Both the position numbers and the translations under genes were made by a program. This document shows positions 36,928 through 48,139 of a stretch of 49,061 nt of DNA, one piece after another (position 1 is the first letter of the stretch; each line of letters begins with the position of its first letter). Under the pieces are notes generated by a model, which had not been told where the DNA came from, made no database searches, and saw nothing but the letters and a program-made list of their open reading frames with translations. Source of the DNA: Thermomucor indicae-seudaticae (taxonomy: Eukaryota; Mucoromycota; Mucoromycetes; Mucorales; Lichtheimiaceae); contig JSYX01000239.1 of assembly GCA_000787465.1 (NCBI GenBank), positions 1-49,061 of the forward strand. The letters run 5' to 3'.

Positions 36928-39900
36928 ATGTTCAACATTGCTCCATATATTGCAAAAGCAAGTAATCGAGACTCCTCTCTCTTTTATGTATACGCTTTCA
37001 ACTGAAAACCCCCACCTTTATTGTCTAGTATGTGCGATCGTTGCATGCACTGCGGGACGACCTAACTATTCCTTACAGCCATACGCAGTTTGGAGTCGTT
37101 CTCATGGTCGATGTAGTCGGTAAGGCGATCGATCGAGATCATCTGTTTGTTTCTTTTCTAACGATTGCCTTTAGGTTTCAGCCAAGTAAGTCTGTCTGTC
37201 TTTGCCGAATGAGCGAGTCCAGGCTTTCTGATTCTATTGCCAAGTGGACGACACTCGCTACCGAAAAAGGTGAATCGGGTGCCGAAGCGATTGCATTAGA
37301 AATCGGAGCCTATATGGGTGAAGTAAGGCGCATGTTCGCCCCCGCTCAACGTTTAGGGGACGCTGATCTATATTCTATTTTTCAATAGTGCATCCAGATC
37401 ATTGAATTCTTCGGTGGAGACGTCGTCAAGGTACTTTGTGGATTGCCATTTGTTCCTATGGTTACAAATTGAACCAGTCTTGTTAGTTCCTGGGCGATGC
37501 TGTTCTGGTCAGCTTTCAGCCGCCGCTCGAGGAAAGCATGGCATCCGGTCAGAACTCAGAAACGGATGACACCAACACCAAGCGGAAAACGTCTCGACGA
37601 CAGAAGGGTGTCTTGGTGCGGCGTGCGATCGAGTGCAGCTTACAGTTACTTGCTCGGCTATCGCATTATCGCGTTTATTTGACAGCCGAGGAGCGCAGTA
37701 AACATAGAACATCGTCAGGGGATATTGATAGACATCCGGTGCGCGGACGTAAAGCACAGCGGTTTTTCCTATTCGACGCACCGGGAACGCGCAACGACGA
37801 AGCGCACGGTCGGTCGTCTTCGTCTTCTTCGTCAGGCGAAGACACAATACCTAAGCCCGAGGGGTTTGAATACCCTGATGAATATACCATGGCGTTTGGC
37901 ATATGGAACTGTTTTCCATTCATGCGCCGGAGACATAAGCATAGCAGAGTGTATGCACGGAGGTCCAGCGAATCCAGCGATTCGTCCAGTGGCAGCAACA
38001 CCATCGATCTGGAGCTTCATATCGCCATATCCTGTGGCGATATCACGAATATCGTGATTGGCGAAATGAACCCTCGAAACAATAGTCGACGACTCGAATG
38101 GTTCCCGCCTACAGCAACTCTGAACAACAACAACGACGATAATACAAACCGTGCGAGTCAGCGATTTTCTAGCATGAGCGCGTACGAAACCAATGAACTC
38201 GATAGTTACTTTATGGAGTATACGGGTCGTCTGGAGTATGCCATTTGCGGGCCAGCGGTGGAGTCACTTGAGGATGCCTTAGCGGCAGCCAAAGCAGGCG
38301 AGATGAGCATGACGCCCGAAGTATATGATCTGGCGCTTAAGCAGTCGCTTGAATTGACGTATGAGCGCCGAAGGCAGTTTTATATCGTGAAGGGATACGA
38401 AGAGCAGCCTCGGAGGGGCAGCAACTCGGGTCGTCACCACGGTAATCTATCGAATCATTCCAAAAATACCCAGAGCGCGAGCTACTTGGCGAGTCGACCT
38501 GAGCTTCGGAAGCAGGCGTCCAAGTTAAACATCGAGCCGCTCGTGCCGCGTATCCGGAACAAATCACAGATGCAGCTATCCAGCGAGGAATCGAGCCCGC
38601 ATTATTTTAAATACGTGAACAGGAGTGCTCTTTATCGATTAGAGCATAGCCCTGACGGCAATTTTCCTGCTCAGTTTCGCGACGTGACGATCATGTTCGT
38701 CAGTCTAGGCAAGCTGAATTGCGCTTCGCCCGAAGGCTTGGAGACGGCACAGAAAGCCGCTGTACTTGCGATGCAGATTTTGGTCAAGTATGAAGGTACG
38801 ATGACATCGTATGGAAAAAAAAGATATCATGCAGGATTCTCAACCCTTTGATGCAGGTATGCTGCAACAGTTTGCAGTGGATGACAAAGGTAAATGTCAA
38901 CATGTTCTTGTATCTATTTCGATCCTTAGAGTTTGTCTGCAGGTGCCACTCTACTCGCCGTCTTTGGACTTCCTCCTTTATCACATGAAAGAGAAGCTGT
39001 GTTTGGCGCCAAGGCCGCGATCGAGCTTCGTGATGCGTATCGGCAACTGCAGCTTCCGGATTTTGCTATCGCGCTGTCAACAGGAATTATCTTTAATGCT
39101 GTGCTTCCTCAAGGCAACCCCTATCGTCGTGATCCAAGCATATCCGGGGACGCTATCATTCTGGCAGTCCGCATGCTAAAGTTTCCTTTCTCGAAGAAGA
39201 ACGTGGTTTGCGATTCTGCGACCAAACATCAGATCGGTGGTCTCTGTGAATTCCAAGATCTAGGCGAAAACTTTGTGAAGGGAAAAGTAAAGCCAGTGCA
39301 GATGTATGGCATACAACGATTCGGACAAAGCAGCCGACCAAAGAGAATATCCCAGCATAATGCCGAACATAGCACTACGGATTTCATTGGCTATCGCTCC
39401 GAGATGGACGCGGCAACGCGTATGATTGATGATTGGAACGAGGCACAAAATCATCACGCGCTCGTGATCTCCGGGCCTTCAGGTGTCGGTAAAAGTTTCT
39501 TTTGCAGTGCGTTGAATAAGAGCCTGCTATCGCAAGGTGTTGTGACATGGTGAGTGAATGACCCAAGAGCATTGCCATAAGCCCATCTCACTCATTATTT
39601 CTCGGTTGTTGTTTAGCTGGTCCACAGCTGCAGAAGGTAAGCAGCAGCCAAGAAAACATGGGGATCGCGTATGTTGGACTAACCAGTTATCGCAGTCGAG
39701 AAAAGTACAAAATATTATGTCGTCAGGAATCTACTGTTTGCACTCTTCGAACTTGTTGATTCAGACAAGGTTCCTCCTAATCCAGAAAAGAGATACATAT
39801 CATGTACTGGCAGCAATTTGGCACCACAGACCCTTGGGCCGGGCGAGCGATTATCCACTGGCTCCTCATTGTCAGGAACAAGCAATAGAGAATGGTATCG

Positions 39901-42900
39901 CCAGATAGGGTCTTTTTCATCAGGATCGCCGTCAACATCCGCAAGCAATCATCATGCCGAGGTTAGTAATGAGACGAGTGAGCTCATTATTCGATGTCTT
40001 CAAAAATGCGGTGAAGACGAAGAGATGATGCCTTTGTTCAAGACGGTTTTCCCTGCTCTTGCCAGCGTGGAAGAAAACAAGTTGACGAAGCGACTCGATG
40101 GACGTGCACATGATATCTTGCTGATGGGAGTCATTACGCGTATGGCTCGTTATGCGTCTGAACAAGTCGGTCTCGTGTTCATCTGCGACGACATTCAATG
40201 TAAGGAATGGTATTCAGAGGTAAACCGAAGCAGGAGCTGAATGCAGCGTTGTCTATCGTAGGGGCTGACTCTGCGTCTGTCAGAGTGCTGCAGCAGATAC
40301 ACGAGCAATGTCAGAGGGCTATGCTCATCATGGCTACACGACCCATAAAGGATTACAATGTCACTTTCCTTAAAGATTTCCAGGCCTATGGTTCCTACAA
40401 GGAAATTGCATTGAATGGTCTCAGTGCCGATGAAATTGGCGAGATTATTCTCCAGACCTTACAAACAGCAGTTCATCGGGTGAGTCCCCAGATTGTAAGA
40501 GTGATTCAGGTAAACAAAATAAAAAGAATGCGTTTTGTCGAGTTTAGTCATATTTTTTATACGTGAATAGAGACGAACCGGCGGTAATCCGCTTTATGTA
40601 AAGTGAGTTCAACGGCGCTCAAAGTCGTCTTGACAAAGGTGGGGAACTGATTCCCGGTTTTTCTACTAGAAACATGGCCATCGTTTTGAAGGACTTTAAC
40701 CATGTCACGGTCGTTGACGGCGAGCTTGTTCCGAGCAGCAATGAATTCGACTTGGAGGATCTGCTTGGCAATTTTGATTACAAGCGTATCATCAAGATGC
40801 AATTTGATCGGCTTAACGCGAGCTTTCAGGAATTTCTAACGGTAAGAGCGAGCGCAAAAAGAAAAAGTCGATGGCCATAGGACTGAACCATACCATGATA
40901 TCCATCCAGGTCGCAAGCTTTCTTGACCAGTTTTTCACGATTCAGGAGGTGCAGGCCGTGATCAAAAAGAATAACGCGATTTGCAAAGACGCAGACCCGG
41001 CCAAAATAGCGGATCGTATAAAGAAATGCGACGTGTATCATTTTTTACAACGAGTCGAAAATACCAATGCCTCGGACAACGACCTGATTGTATACACGTT
41101 TACGCACATCACGATACCTCAAAGCATTAATGATATGTTTTCCTATGAAACACGTCTACTATTCCACCAGTTATTGGCACGATATTACGAGAGCCATTTG
41201 CAAGAAAACCCTTCGGGACTTCTCGCTAAGGTGACGCGCCATTACCTGCAGACAGATGCACTTGGAAAGCAGCTCTACTACTTGGAGCAGCTTGCGGATC
41301 TGCACATACGGTCGTATCTGCTGCCAGAGGCCACAGAAAATTTACAGCGCATTGTAAAGATACTGGATGAAAATGAAAATATCGCCGCACAGTTTGGACG
41401 GGTCCATCGTAGCGACATTTATCGGCGTTTAGGCATGTGCTATGCCATGCGAACGCGACTGGACGACGGTGAAAAGTACCTGTTCATGGCACTGGAAGCG
41501 CTTGGAGAGCCATGGCCGCAGACCGAACTGGCTTTTCTGTATAAATTTTGGACTAACCGGCTCGCGCAATACCGGCATCGACGCATGGGTCCTTGGCACA
41601 AGTATACCACCACACGGAAGAAGGTGTTGTGGCAGCGGATTGTAGAAATCATGGTGCAGCTGTCCAACATTTACTTTTACACGGGGAAAGGGCGTGCGTT
41701 CGTTTATACTTGTCTGATTGGATTGAACGCGTGCGAACGACTGGGTGAGAGCGGGCCCAATTATACGCTTTTTCTTGCGCGGAATTCGTTGCTTTGCTGG
41801 TTAAACGACGAAAAAGAGCACAGCATCTTTTACATTACAAAGGCACTACGGCATATGGAAGAGAAGAGTGATCCGGGCACGTTAACGATCTGTGCGTTTC
41901 TCTGCTTTGCTGCGGGCAAATTCAGCAATGCTCGAGAGTTGCTTTACCAGTCGATCCAGGCGGTGAAAACGCTTGACGTGATCACGGACTGTCAGGCGTT
42001 TTATCGGTCTGTGGGACTGGTGATAACGATGCGGATATTCGAAGGAACCTTGGACAGTTCGCCACAAGACTTGCATCTCCTGAAGCAAATGGCGGATACG
42101 GCGCATACCAATGGAGACTACGAAGCTGAGATCTGGCTTGGTGTGTACAATATCGGGAATGCGATTGTCATGGATAAGCTGCGCGACTGCGAACCGTTTG
42201 TGGCATTACTGGAAGCGCACGCTAAACAGGCCGCGGATTATAACAAGATTGCGATTCACGGGACGTTGATAGCGTATTATGCGCGCTCAGGCAATTACGA
42301 GTATGCGCGAAGGCATCTTCGGCATCTGGTCAACATCCTACCAGCCTTGACTGTTACTCGTAAGCATGGATGATGTTTTATTGCGTTTTCGTTTGCGCTA
42401 ACTTTTGTTGTGGTTATAGCCAATATATTCCCTATCTTTGGGTTAATATTTGCAACAATGGGGCTTTATCGGCTGATAGAGGACGAGCAAGTGGATCTTG
42501 TATCAACCAACGATGCCAAGAACTATGACCGGTTCAATCTTGGTGTTGCGCGCATCAACCACGCTTTTCAGCAAGTGAAATTCTGGGAATTCACGCAGCC
42601 ATGCCTTTACCTGGCGAGAGCGCTACCTTACATTAGTACTGGACGCACAGTGGAAGGCTACTTGGTAAGGCCAGTAACAGATAGACAAGAGCAATGGGCC
42701 CGGATCTCATACCAGTTTCAACCCAGGTACTCCGGCATGGTATCTACGAGATGCATTTCATCCAAGAAATCCGGTTCCTAAAGGCATACTACTGGGCGAA
42801 CCTTGGCAAGTATGCTTTTACGCCATCCGACCGTATTGAGTGGACAAAGCAAGCGAGAGCCGACTTTGACAGTCTGGAAATACCTGCTCATATCTATTGC

Positions 42901-42960
42901 AACCCTGACCCAGCACGTTTCTACGCCCGCGGAAGGCCTGCGGATCTCTGTGCAGAGTAA
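36928..42960 (+). CDS. Soluble adenylyl cyclase (ADCY10)-like protein, 1701 aa
   Basis: Sixteen exons: 36928-36957, 37029-37119, 37175-37185, 37245-37322, 37389-37430, 37487-38795, 38857-38889, 38943-39549, 39617-39636, 39696-40199, 40262-40509, 40571-40602, 40670-40841, 40910-42359, 42420-42664, 42727-42960. Two class III cyclase domains, then a P-loop ATPase (GPSGVGKS 709-716; DDIQWAD ~905-911; TGGNPLYVK) and a long TPR-like C terminus: the ADCY10 layout and length. No membrane helix, so soluble. Domain 1 keeps both metal Asp (D38, D88) but carries a ~200-residue disordered insert. In domain 2 the positions of human K334, T405 and N412 read Gln525, Ser597 and Ile604, while Arg608 is kept. 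Cyclase activity is therefore uncertain. The first intron is GC-AG; exon 3 is 11 nt. Confidence 0.92.
36958..37028 (+). other. GC-AG intron, first intron of the cyclase homologue
   Basis: AAA|GCAAGT donor, tctag acceptor and a caactga branch-like site near 37000. It joins MFNIAPYIAK to YVRSLHALRD in phase 0. Confidence 0.65.
37175..37185 (+). other. 11-nt micro-exon of the cyclase homologue
   Basis: GTTTCAGCCAA, between introns 37120-37174 and 37186-37244, supplies Phe-Ser-Gln after the metal-binding VDVVG. Skipping it breaks the frame. The next exon begins at TGG (37245), which restores the length seen in other cyclases. Confidence 0.65.
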
Positions 42961-43088
42961 TCATTTTTTTTTTTTGCCTGTTACATATTGTTTCTATGTG
43001 TCCATTTGACTGGCTCAAGTGGACCCGACCTTGTTTATATTGATGTATGTACATGTAGACCTCCTAATAAGTATCGATTTCTCCCTTT

Positions 43089-43108
43089 AAAAGGCTTATA
43101 AGCCTTTT
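43089..43108. repeat. Perfect 20-bp palindrome
   Basis: AAAAGGCTTATAAGCCTTTT reads the same on both strands. It lies 129 bp after the cyclase homologue's stop and could form a cruciform, mark a 3' end, or be a transposon insertion scar. Confidence 0.8.
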
Positions 43109-43271
43109 CATTACAATTTGCCGTTCTTTTTGCATTGACTTTGAAAAGTTATGCATAATTGTTCGAAATTACTGCATGGTGCACAGTTTTTTAAATAAGC
43201 CAATTTTCATGGGACATTTCAAATTTTTATTTCAAACGCCGCTCTAATGATATCCAAATTCGGAAACTGCA

Positions 43272-43496
43272 CTAGCCACCAAGAACTTTGCAATGGGATT
43301 TGTACCTTTTGTTGATGAACTCCTCTACTTCAATTCCATCCACGTCTTGCGCATAAGCCTCAAGGTACCGCCACGACTTCGCGGAAAAGCGCCGTATCGT
43401 TACCAGCGGTATGTTGTCCAGGATTTTTGGATTCATTCTTTTGCTTTCCACACGTTTCTTCTCGGTCTGTGTAAAAGTTCCAGATATTACTTTACC
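43272..43496 (-). pseudogene. C-terminal fragment of a DDE-type transposase (relic)
   Basis: Minus-strand open frame of 74 codons with no usable start. It reads NIPLVTIRRFSAKSWRYL, then EAYAQDVDG and INKRYKSHCKV. The pattern IP-x3-IRR-F-x2-KSWRY-x2-AY...KKYKSHR is familiar to me from the C termini of DDE transposases common in Mucoromycota genomes. The catalytic DDE core should lie upstream on this strand (43500-43700), but only non-coding sequence is there, so this is a decayed remnant. The exact superfamily is from memory and uncertain. Confidence 0.45.
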
Positions 43497-44195
43497 CTAT
43501 GAGTATTCCTCTAATATCAATGGCGAATCTGATTGGCTATTGCTCATCATATGTAGTACAAAAGTCCCGTATCAAGTAACTTGTACCACATTTCAAATGG
43601 GCGCTCACTTAGTAAACTTTGAACGCCTTCTACTTTTCGTCAAGACAAAATAAAGAAAATGTAAACCATAACTTTTATCCTATATCCCCTCCTTAACATA
43701 TCTTATGGTTTAGTTTGTTGATACCTTCACCTGGGAAGGACTAGATAGCCTTTGAAGTTTGGCCCTCATTTTTGACTATTCAAGTCCCGATGCACCATAG
43801 CTCTTGTGGTCTTGGCTGTAACAACTTTGAGACAATGAAAAGGACAAGCAATAAGACCAGAAATATGTAATAAAGCCTAACACACGTGAGCAATTTAACA
43901 AGGCCTCTCAAATAAGATACTTGCTCCAATACTTAACCAACACGAATCGACGTTACAGACGCTGCTAAATATGTAGTATGTTTGGCTGAGAAACGAACCC
44001 AGGAACAACAAACACATTTTATTTGCAGTGTTCGTGGATGTGATAATACCCATACAGCGATACAGTGATCGCTCCGTCCCACCCGCAGCATTTGACAATA
44101 CACGACATCCGCACTAAATTCGTCTTTTCCGTATTAATCCGTATGTACAGTGAAGATGTATTTACAGCCGTTGCAGTTTGTTCTATGCAAAACGA

Positions 44196-44882
44196 TTAAT
44201 CCATGTCAACGTCCTCGTCTTCTTCAGCTTTGGCTTCTTGTTCTTGTGCTTTTTGAGCCAATAATTCCTGTTCGACAAGGCCTTCATCGTCATAAACAAG
44301 TACACCCTGCTTCCATGCACCATACTTTAAGCCGATTTCCTTGTTGCGCTCGTATTCACGGGCGATATCCTCGGCATTCCCCTTCCAGCCACGATACAAT
44401 TGCAGGTTTTGACGGCCAATGAGTCGAATGCATTTAATGCGTAGATCGTTTGTGGACTATGTACATACATCCCGTTGAGCAAGAAGACATTTTCGCTTGC
44501 GCTTCTTATGGAACATACCCATTTTGGCAGTAATTCCCTCGAGATCTCGCCAAAGTTTCCAATACCATACTTTTCGATACCTTCAATCAACAGCTGTTTC
44601 TCCTTGTCCGTCCATTTTCGCGCTTCCTCAGCCTTGGCACCTTTGGGTGGGCGAAAATAACTGGAATCGGATTCGTCAAATAAGGAGACATGGCGGCCCA
44701 TGTGCAGTAATAACTTACTCTTGATTCAAGGTACCATCGGGGTAAATCATGTTCTTTGTAATATCGAATTCAGGGCGAATGCAAAACTTTAGCCGTAACC
44801 GTTTAACCCATTCCTGTTTCTCTCTTAGCTTTTGCTCTGCTGCGCTAAGTTCTGTAGTTGGATCGGTGTCCATGCTGCTCAT
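44196..44882 (-). CDS. Myb/SANT-domain protein, 188 aa
   Basis: Minus-strand exons 44882-44719, 44660-44519 and 44456-44196. A single SANT/Myb repeat lies at ~66-115: KWTDKEKQLLIEGIEKYGIG, NFGEISRELLPKW, then a third helix TNDLRIKCIRLIGRQNL. The regular Trp spacing of Myb repeats is kept in the first and second positions. The flanks are charged and the C terminus is acidic (EDEDVDMD). A lone SANT-like repeat suggests a chromatin or transcription co-factor rather than a classic activator; I cannot name the orthologue. The first ATG is followed by another three codons later. It is in tandem with ARH1 on the same strand. Confidence 0.85.
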
Positions 44883-45162
44883 TCTAATAGTTTGGGGCGT
44901 TCCTTGAAAAGAGAAACTTGTAAAAATTTCCCGGCCTTGTTCCTTAACGCGTAGCGTCATTGAATACCGCGGTCTCATATCTTAGTTGAACTGTCAGAAG
45001 GCTGAAACCTTGTCTTTAACTGATCCTATCTCTTCTCTTGACTTTTCTTGTTCGTTATGAAAAAGGCAGAGATGGATAAACAAGTATTAAGACGTTGGGC
45101 ACGCCAACCGGGTAGCATGACTGTGAACAGACACTCCAACTGCATCTATCAAGCTATAATCT

Positions 45163-46706
45163 TTATTCCAAAACTGCCAGCATATCTTCTATGCGAGTGA
45201 ATTTCTCGCGCGGCTTTCCAAGTTTTTCGCCCCTGGCAAACTCGGCCGCCTCTATCTTCTTCCAATCAGCATAGCTTACAGGTCGAATCCCGCGAGCCCG
45301 TAGAATATGCTCCAATGCATCAGCGCCGTCCTTTTTATGCGAACCATTCAGCATAGCACGACCTTGTTTTATATCATCCACAATCGTGTCAGTTGTTTCG
45401 TACGCGTCCGTCATGGTCGATACAATCACTCCTGTTGGACCACGTTTAAGCCAGCCTGCCGTGTAAAACCCGGGAACCTTGTTTTGAAGTGCCATTTTTT
45501 GTTTAACAACGCGGCACAGACAACCCTGTTGATCATTTCAGCTTACTTCTTGACCATCATCTCCAAGAACTTTTCCAAACCGGTTGGGGACGCGTCCTTG
45601 GCGTTCATCAAATGGTAAACCTTCCATAGGAAGACTCTTGTAGCCAATACTTCTCAGTACCAGACCGCATTCTTGGTCAACATACTCTCCAGTTCCGACC
45701 GCCCTTCTTTGCTCTGGAGGACCTTCCAGTCGGTTTATTTCCAAGCGTATGCCACGAACGGCCGTTTTGCCCTGGTTGGCAAGGATTTCGGTTGGGCTGC
45801 GTAAGAACTGGAGAGACCAGGATCTGTCTCCATCTTTGGCTGGCGAGCCTTTCTCTAAAATGGCCATCAACCGTTTCAAGGGTCGGTTCTTGGCAAGGAT
45901 ATCCTTGGAAGCCTCAATCTCGGCCTTGACCCAATCGTGATCCGCACGAAACACGACGCCGGGAAGATTCATTTGTTCCCTTAGTTCTTTGGCTGTAAAG
46001 GATACCTGCAATGGCCCCCGACGACCAATGACATGCACATGTCGAATTTTGCTTTTCGATAACGCCTCCAGTGCGTATTCAGTGATATCTGTCTTTGCCA
46101 GCACATCGATCGGGCTCAGCAGGATCCGTGCGACGTCCAAAGCCACGTTGCCTTGACCCACGACGACCGCGGTGTCGGTCGCGTCCAGCGGTAACCGCAA
46201 GTCTCGGAATGCTGGGAGTCCATTGTACCATGCCACAAATGCTCGAGCGGAATCTACGCCGTAAAGATCTTCGTTAGGAATCCCAAGCCGCTTGTCTTGG
46301 CTCGCACCGTACGCAAACAAGATGCCGTCGTAATGTTCCTTCAGCTCGGCGACCGAAACGCCATTCGTCCCGACTGGGACATTGCCCAGGAACCGGAACC
46401 GCTCGTCTTCTGCCACGCGATCAAAGGTGGTCATCACATTCTATCGTAAAGTTACTTTATTGATCCTCCTCCGCACTGGGTCCCCCCTTTTACCTTGACC
46501 TCAGGGTGATCAGGAGCAACACCGAAACGAACCAGTCCGTGCGGTACGGGCAGCATATCATACATGTCTATGCGGCTGTCAGGGTATTCCTTGAGTAACC
46601 GGTGCGAAGCATAAAACCCGGCTGGTCCACTGCCGATAACGGCAAGCCGAAATGGTGTTCGACCAGTCGCTGATGTCGTTAACGATTGACGAAGCGTTCT
46701 TAGCAT
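45163..46706 (-). CDS. ARH1: NADPH:adrenodoxin (ferredoxin) oxidoreductase, mitochondrial
   Basis: Minus-strand exons 46706-46494, 46440-45547 and 45477-45163 give 473 aa. This FAD enzyme passes electrons from NADPH to mitochondrial ferredoxin for Fe-S cluster and heme A synthesis. Seen: an import-type N terminus (MLRTLRQSLTTSATGRTPFR); the FAD loop VIGSGPAGFYAS; VPHGLVRFGVAPDHPEVK, typical of the family; the NADPH-binding VVGQGNVALDVARILL; HVIGRRGPLQVSFT; and the C-terminal FAD contact FYTAGWLKRGPTGVI. Length and order are normal. In-frame sequence upstream of the chosen ATG lacks another ATG. Introns are 53 and 69 bp. Confidence 0.97.
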
Positions 46707-48139
46707 TAGCGATGGAAAACCAACATGCGGTGCTCTCACTCTTATACAGCGCTGTTCCAAAATCCGAGCCGAACGCCCGCGCTTTCCGTCAGTATATAGC
46801 CTGCACTCAACGGATCACACCAGCAAAAGATCTGCCTTGCGAGCAGTAACATGGCTACTTGCACGATAGATCATAACTTCCGTTACATATTCTTGGTAAA
46901 TTTCGTCGATGTCATGAACATAATGTTTCAGCTAGGTAGCAATTTCGACAAGAGCCCATTGTTTAGAGGTCTATCTTGGTTGCAAACACTTGTAGAAAAG
47001 GAGAGACCTTTGATATGAATGATTTATGCGTCTCATATTGACAGGAATCTGGCTGTGGTGAGGACATCCTTAGTGTCAAATAAGGAAAATGGGAGTCAGT
47101 CCAAAAGATTCTTCGCCAGCGACCACTACGGGAAACACTGGTTCTATTTTTCCCTAAATTTCATTGGTTTTCCCTAAAATTCATGTTTTCAGGGGAAAAA
47201 CTTCTGCTTTCTGCGCTACTTTTCACTAATTTCCGGAGTAGGGACGAATCCCCACTTTTCACTGAAATAGGATTGGCTCTTTTATCACGACAAATTTTAC
47301 TCTCACAGCCTATGTAGAACTTTTGAGCGTAATGTATATGACGCGCAAACGTTGCAAAAGTGTCTCCTGTGTATGTTAATGGCAAGAATACCAGCCGTCA
47401 GTGGAAATAGGGAATTTCCGGGAGAGGTAGAGACGACTTGCACTGAAGGCGACACTATACCCTGCTTTTCCCTGAAAACATGAATTTTAGGGAAAACCAG
47501 TGAAATTTAGGGAAAAATAGAATCAAGTTTTCCCGTAGCGTTAACGTCAACCAAAACGAAAAGTAATCGAACAAGAACACACTGCCCTGAATACAGTAAA
47601 TTTAAATACTCCTTCAAACTAGTACGTACAGTAGTTGGTACAAATTGTACAAACGTACAGTACAGCATACTTATTTTTCGAACAAAGCATATGTATTATT
47701 TTGACTTTTAAGAGGTAGTCTTTTAGGGGGATTCTTAGACCAATCAAATCCTTCTAAGCTTAGACGATTCTATTTGACATGTTATTGCCAATTTTATTGC
47801 ATGCAAAACACTTTTTAACTTTTATTGCCATATCGCAGCGATTTCAGATATCCTTCTCAGTATGTATCTTCTAAATGCTCTCTCAGGAACTTTGTCCAAC
47901 CAGGTCACACGCTTCGTTAGCTTTCGATTTCCCCGTTATTTTCAGCGCTCATCCTGGGATCATCACTCAAGCAATGGATCATACTATATAGTTCGTTGTA
48001 ATCGTATCTTTTAATTAATGCTGATGGTAAATTTGCCCGTTAGCGCGGGAGTCTGATATATGCTATAAGATGATGCATAAGCAAGTGTAAATGAGAACTA
48101 CAAGGTGAAAAATCAGACACGGAAATATTTGCTATCGTT
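46707..48139. other. Intergenic region with a MITE-like element
   Basis: 1433 bp upstream of ARH1. A 417-bp inverted-repeat element occupies 47124-47540. A cluster of GTACAGTA and TTGTAC words lies near 47622-47668. No coding-like frame was found in either flank. Confidence 0.6.
47124..47540. mobile_element. MITE-like element with ~75-bp terminal inverted repeats
   Basis: Left arm 47124-47199 and right arm 47466-47540 are inverted copies at about 90% identity, sharing TTTTTCCCTAAATTTCA and TTTTCCCTAAAATTCATG. The left end starts CACTACGGG and the right end (reverse complement) CGCTACGGG, which resembles CACTA-type ends. The ~265-bp interior has no reading frame, so it is non-autonomous. No target-site duplication is visible. 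The element is AT-rich and unlike its surroundings. Confidence 0.8.

Larger units (their letters stand above)
42961..44195. other. 3'-3' intergenic region with relics
   Basis: 1235 bp, AT-rich, between the convergent cyclase homologue and Myb genes. It holds a perfect 20-bp palindrome (43089-43108) and a transposase-like fragment (43272-43496); the rest shows no coding character. Confidence 0.6.

Noticed and set aside
43293..43653. Plus-strand frames in the gap after the cyclase homologue
   Set aside because: The coding signal in this stretch is on the minus strand (transposase relic), so these are shadows.
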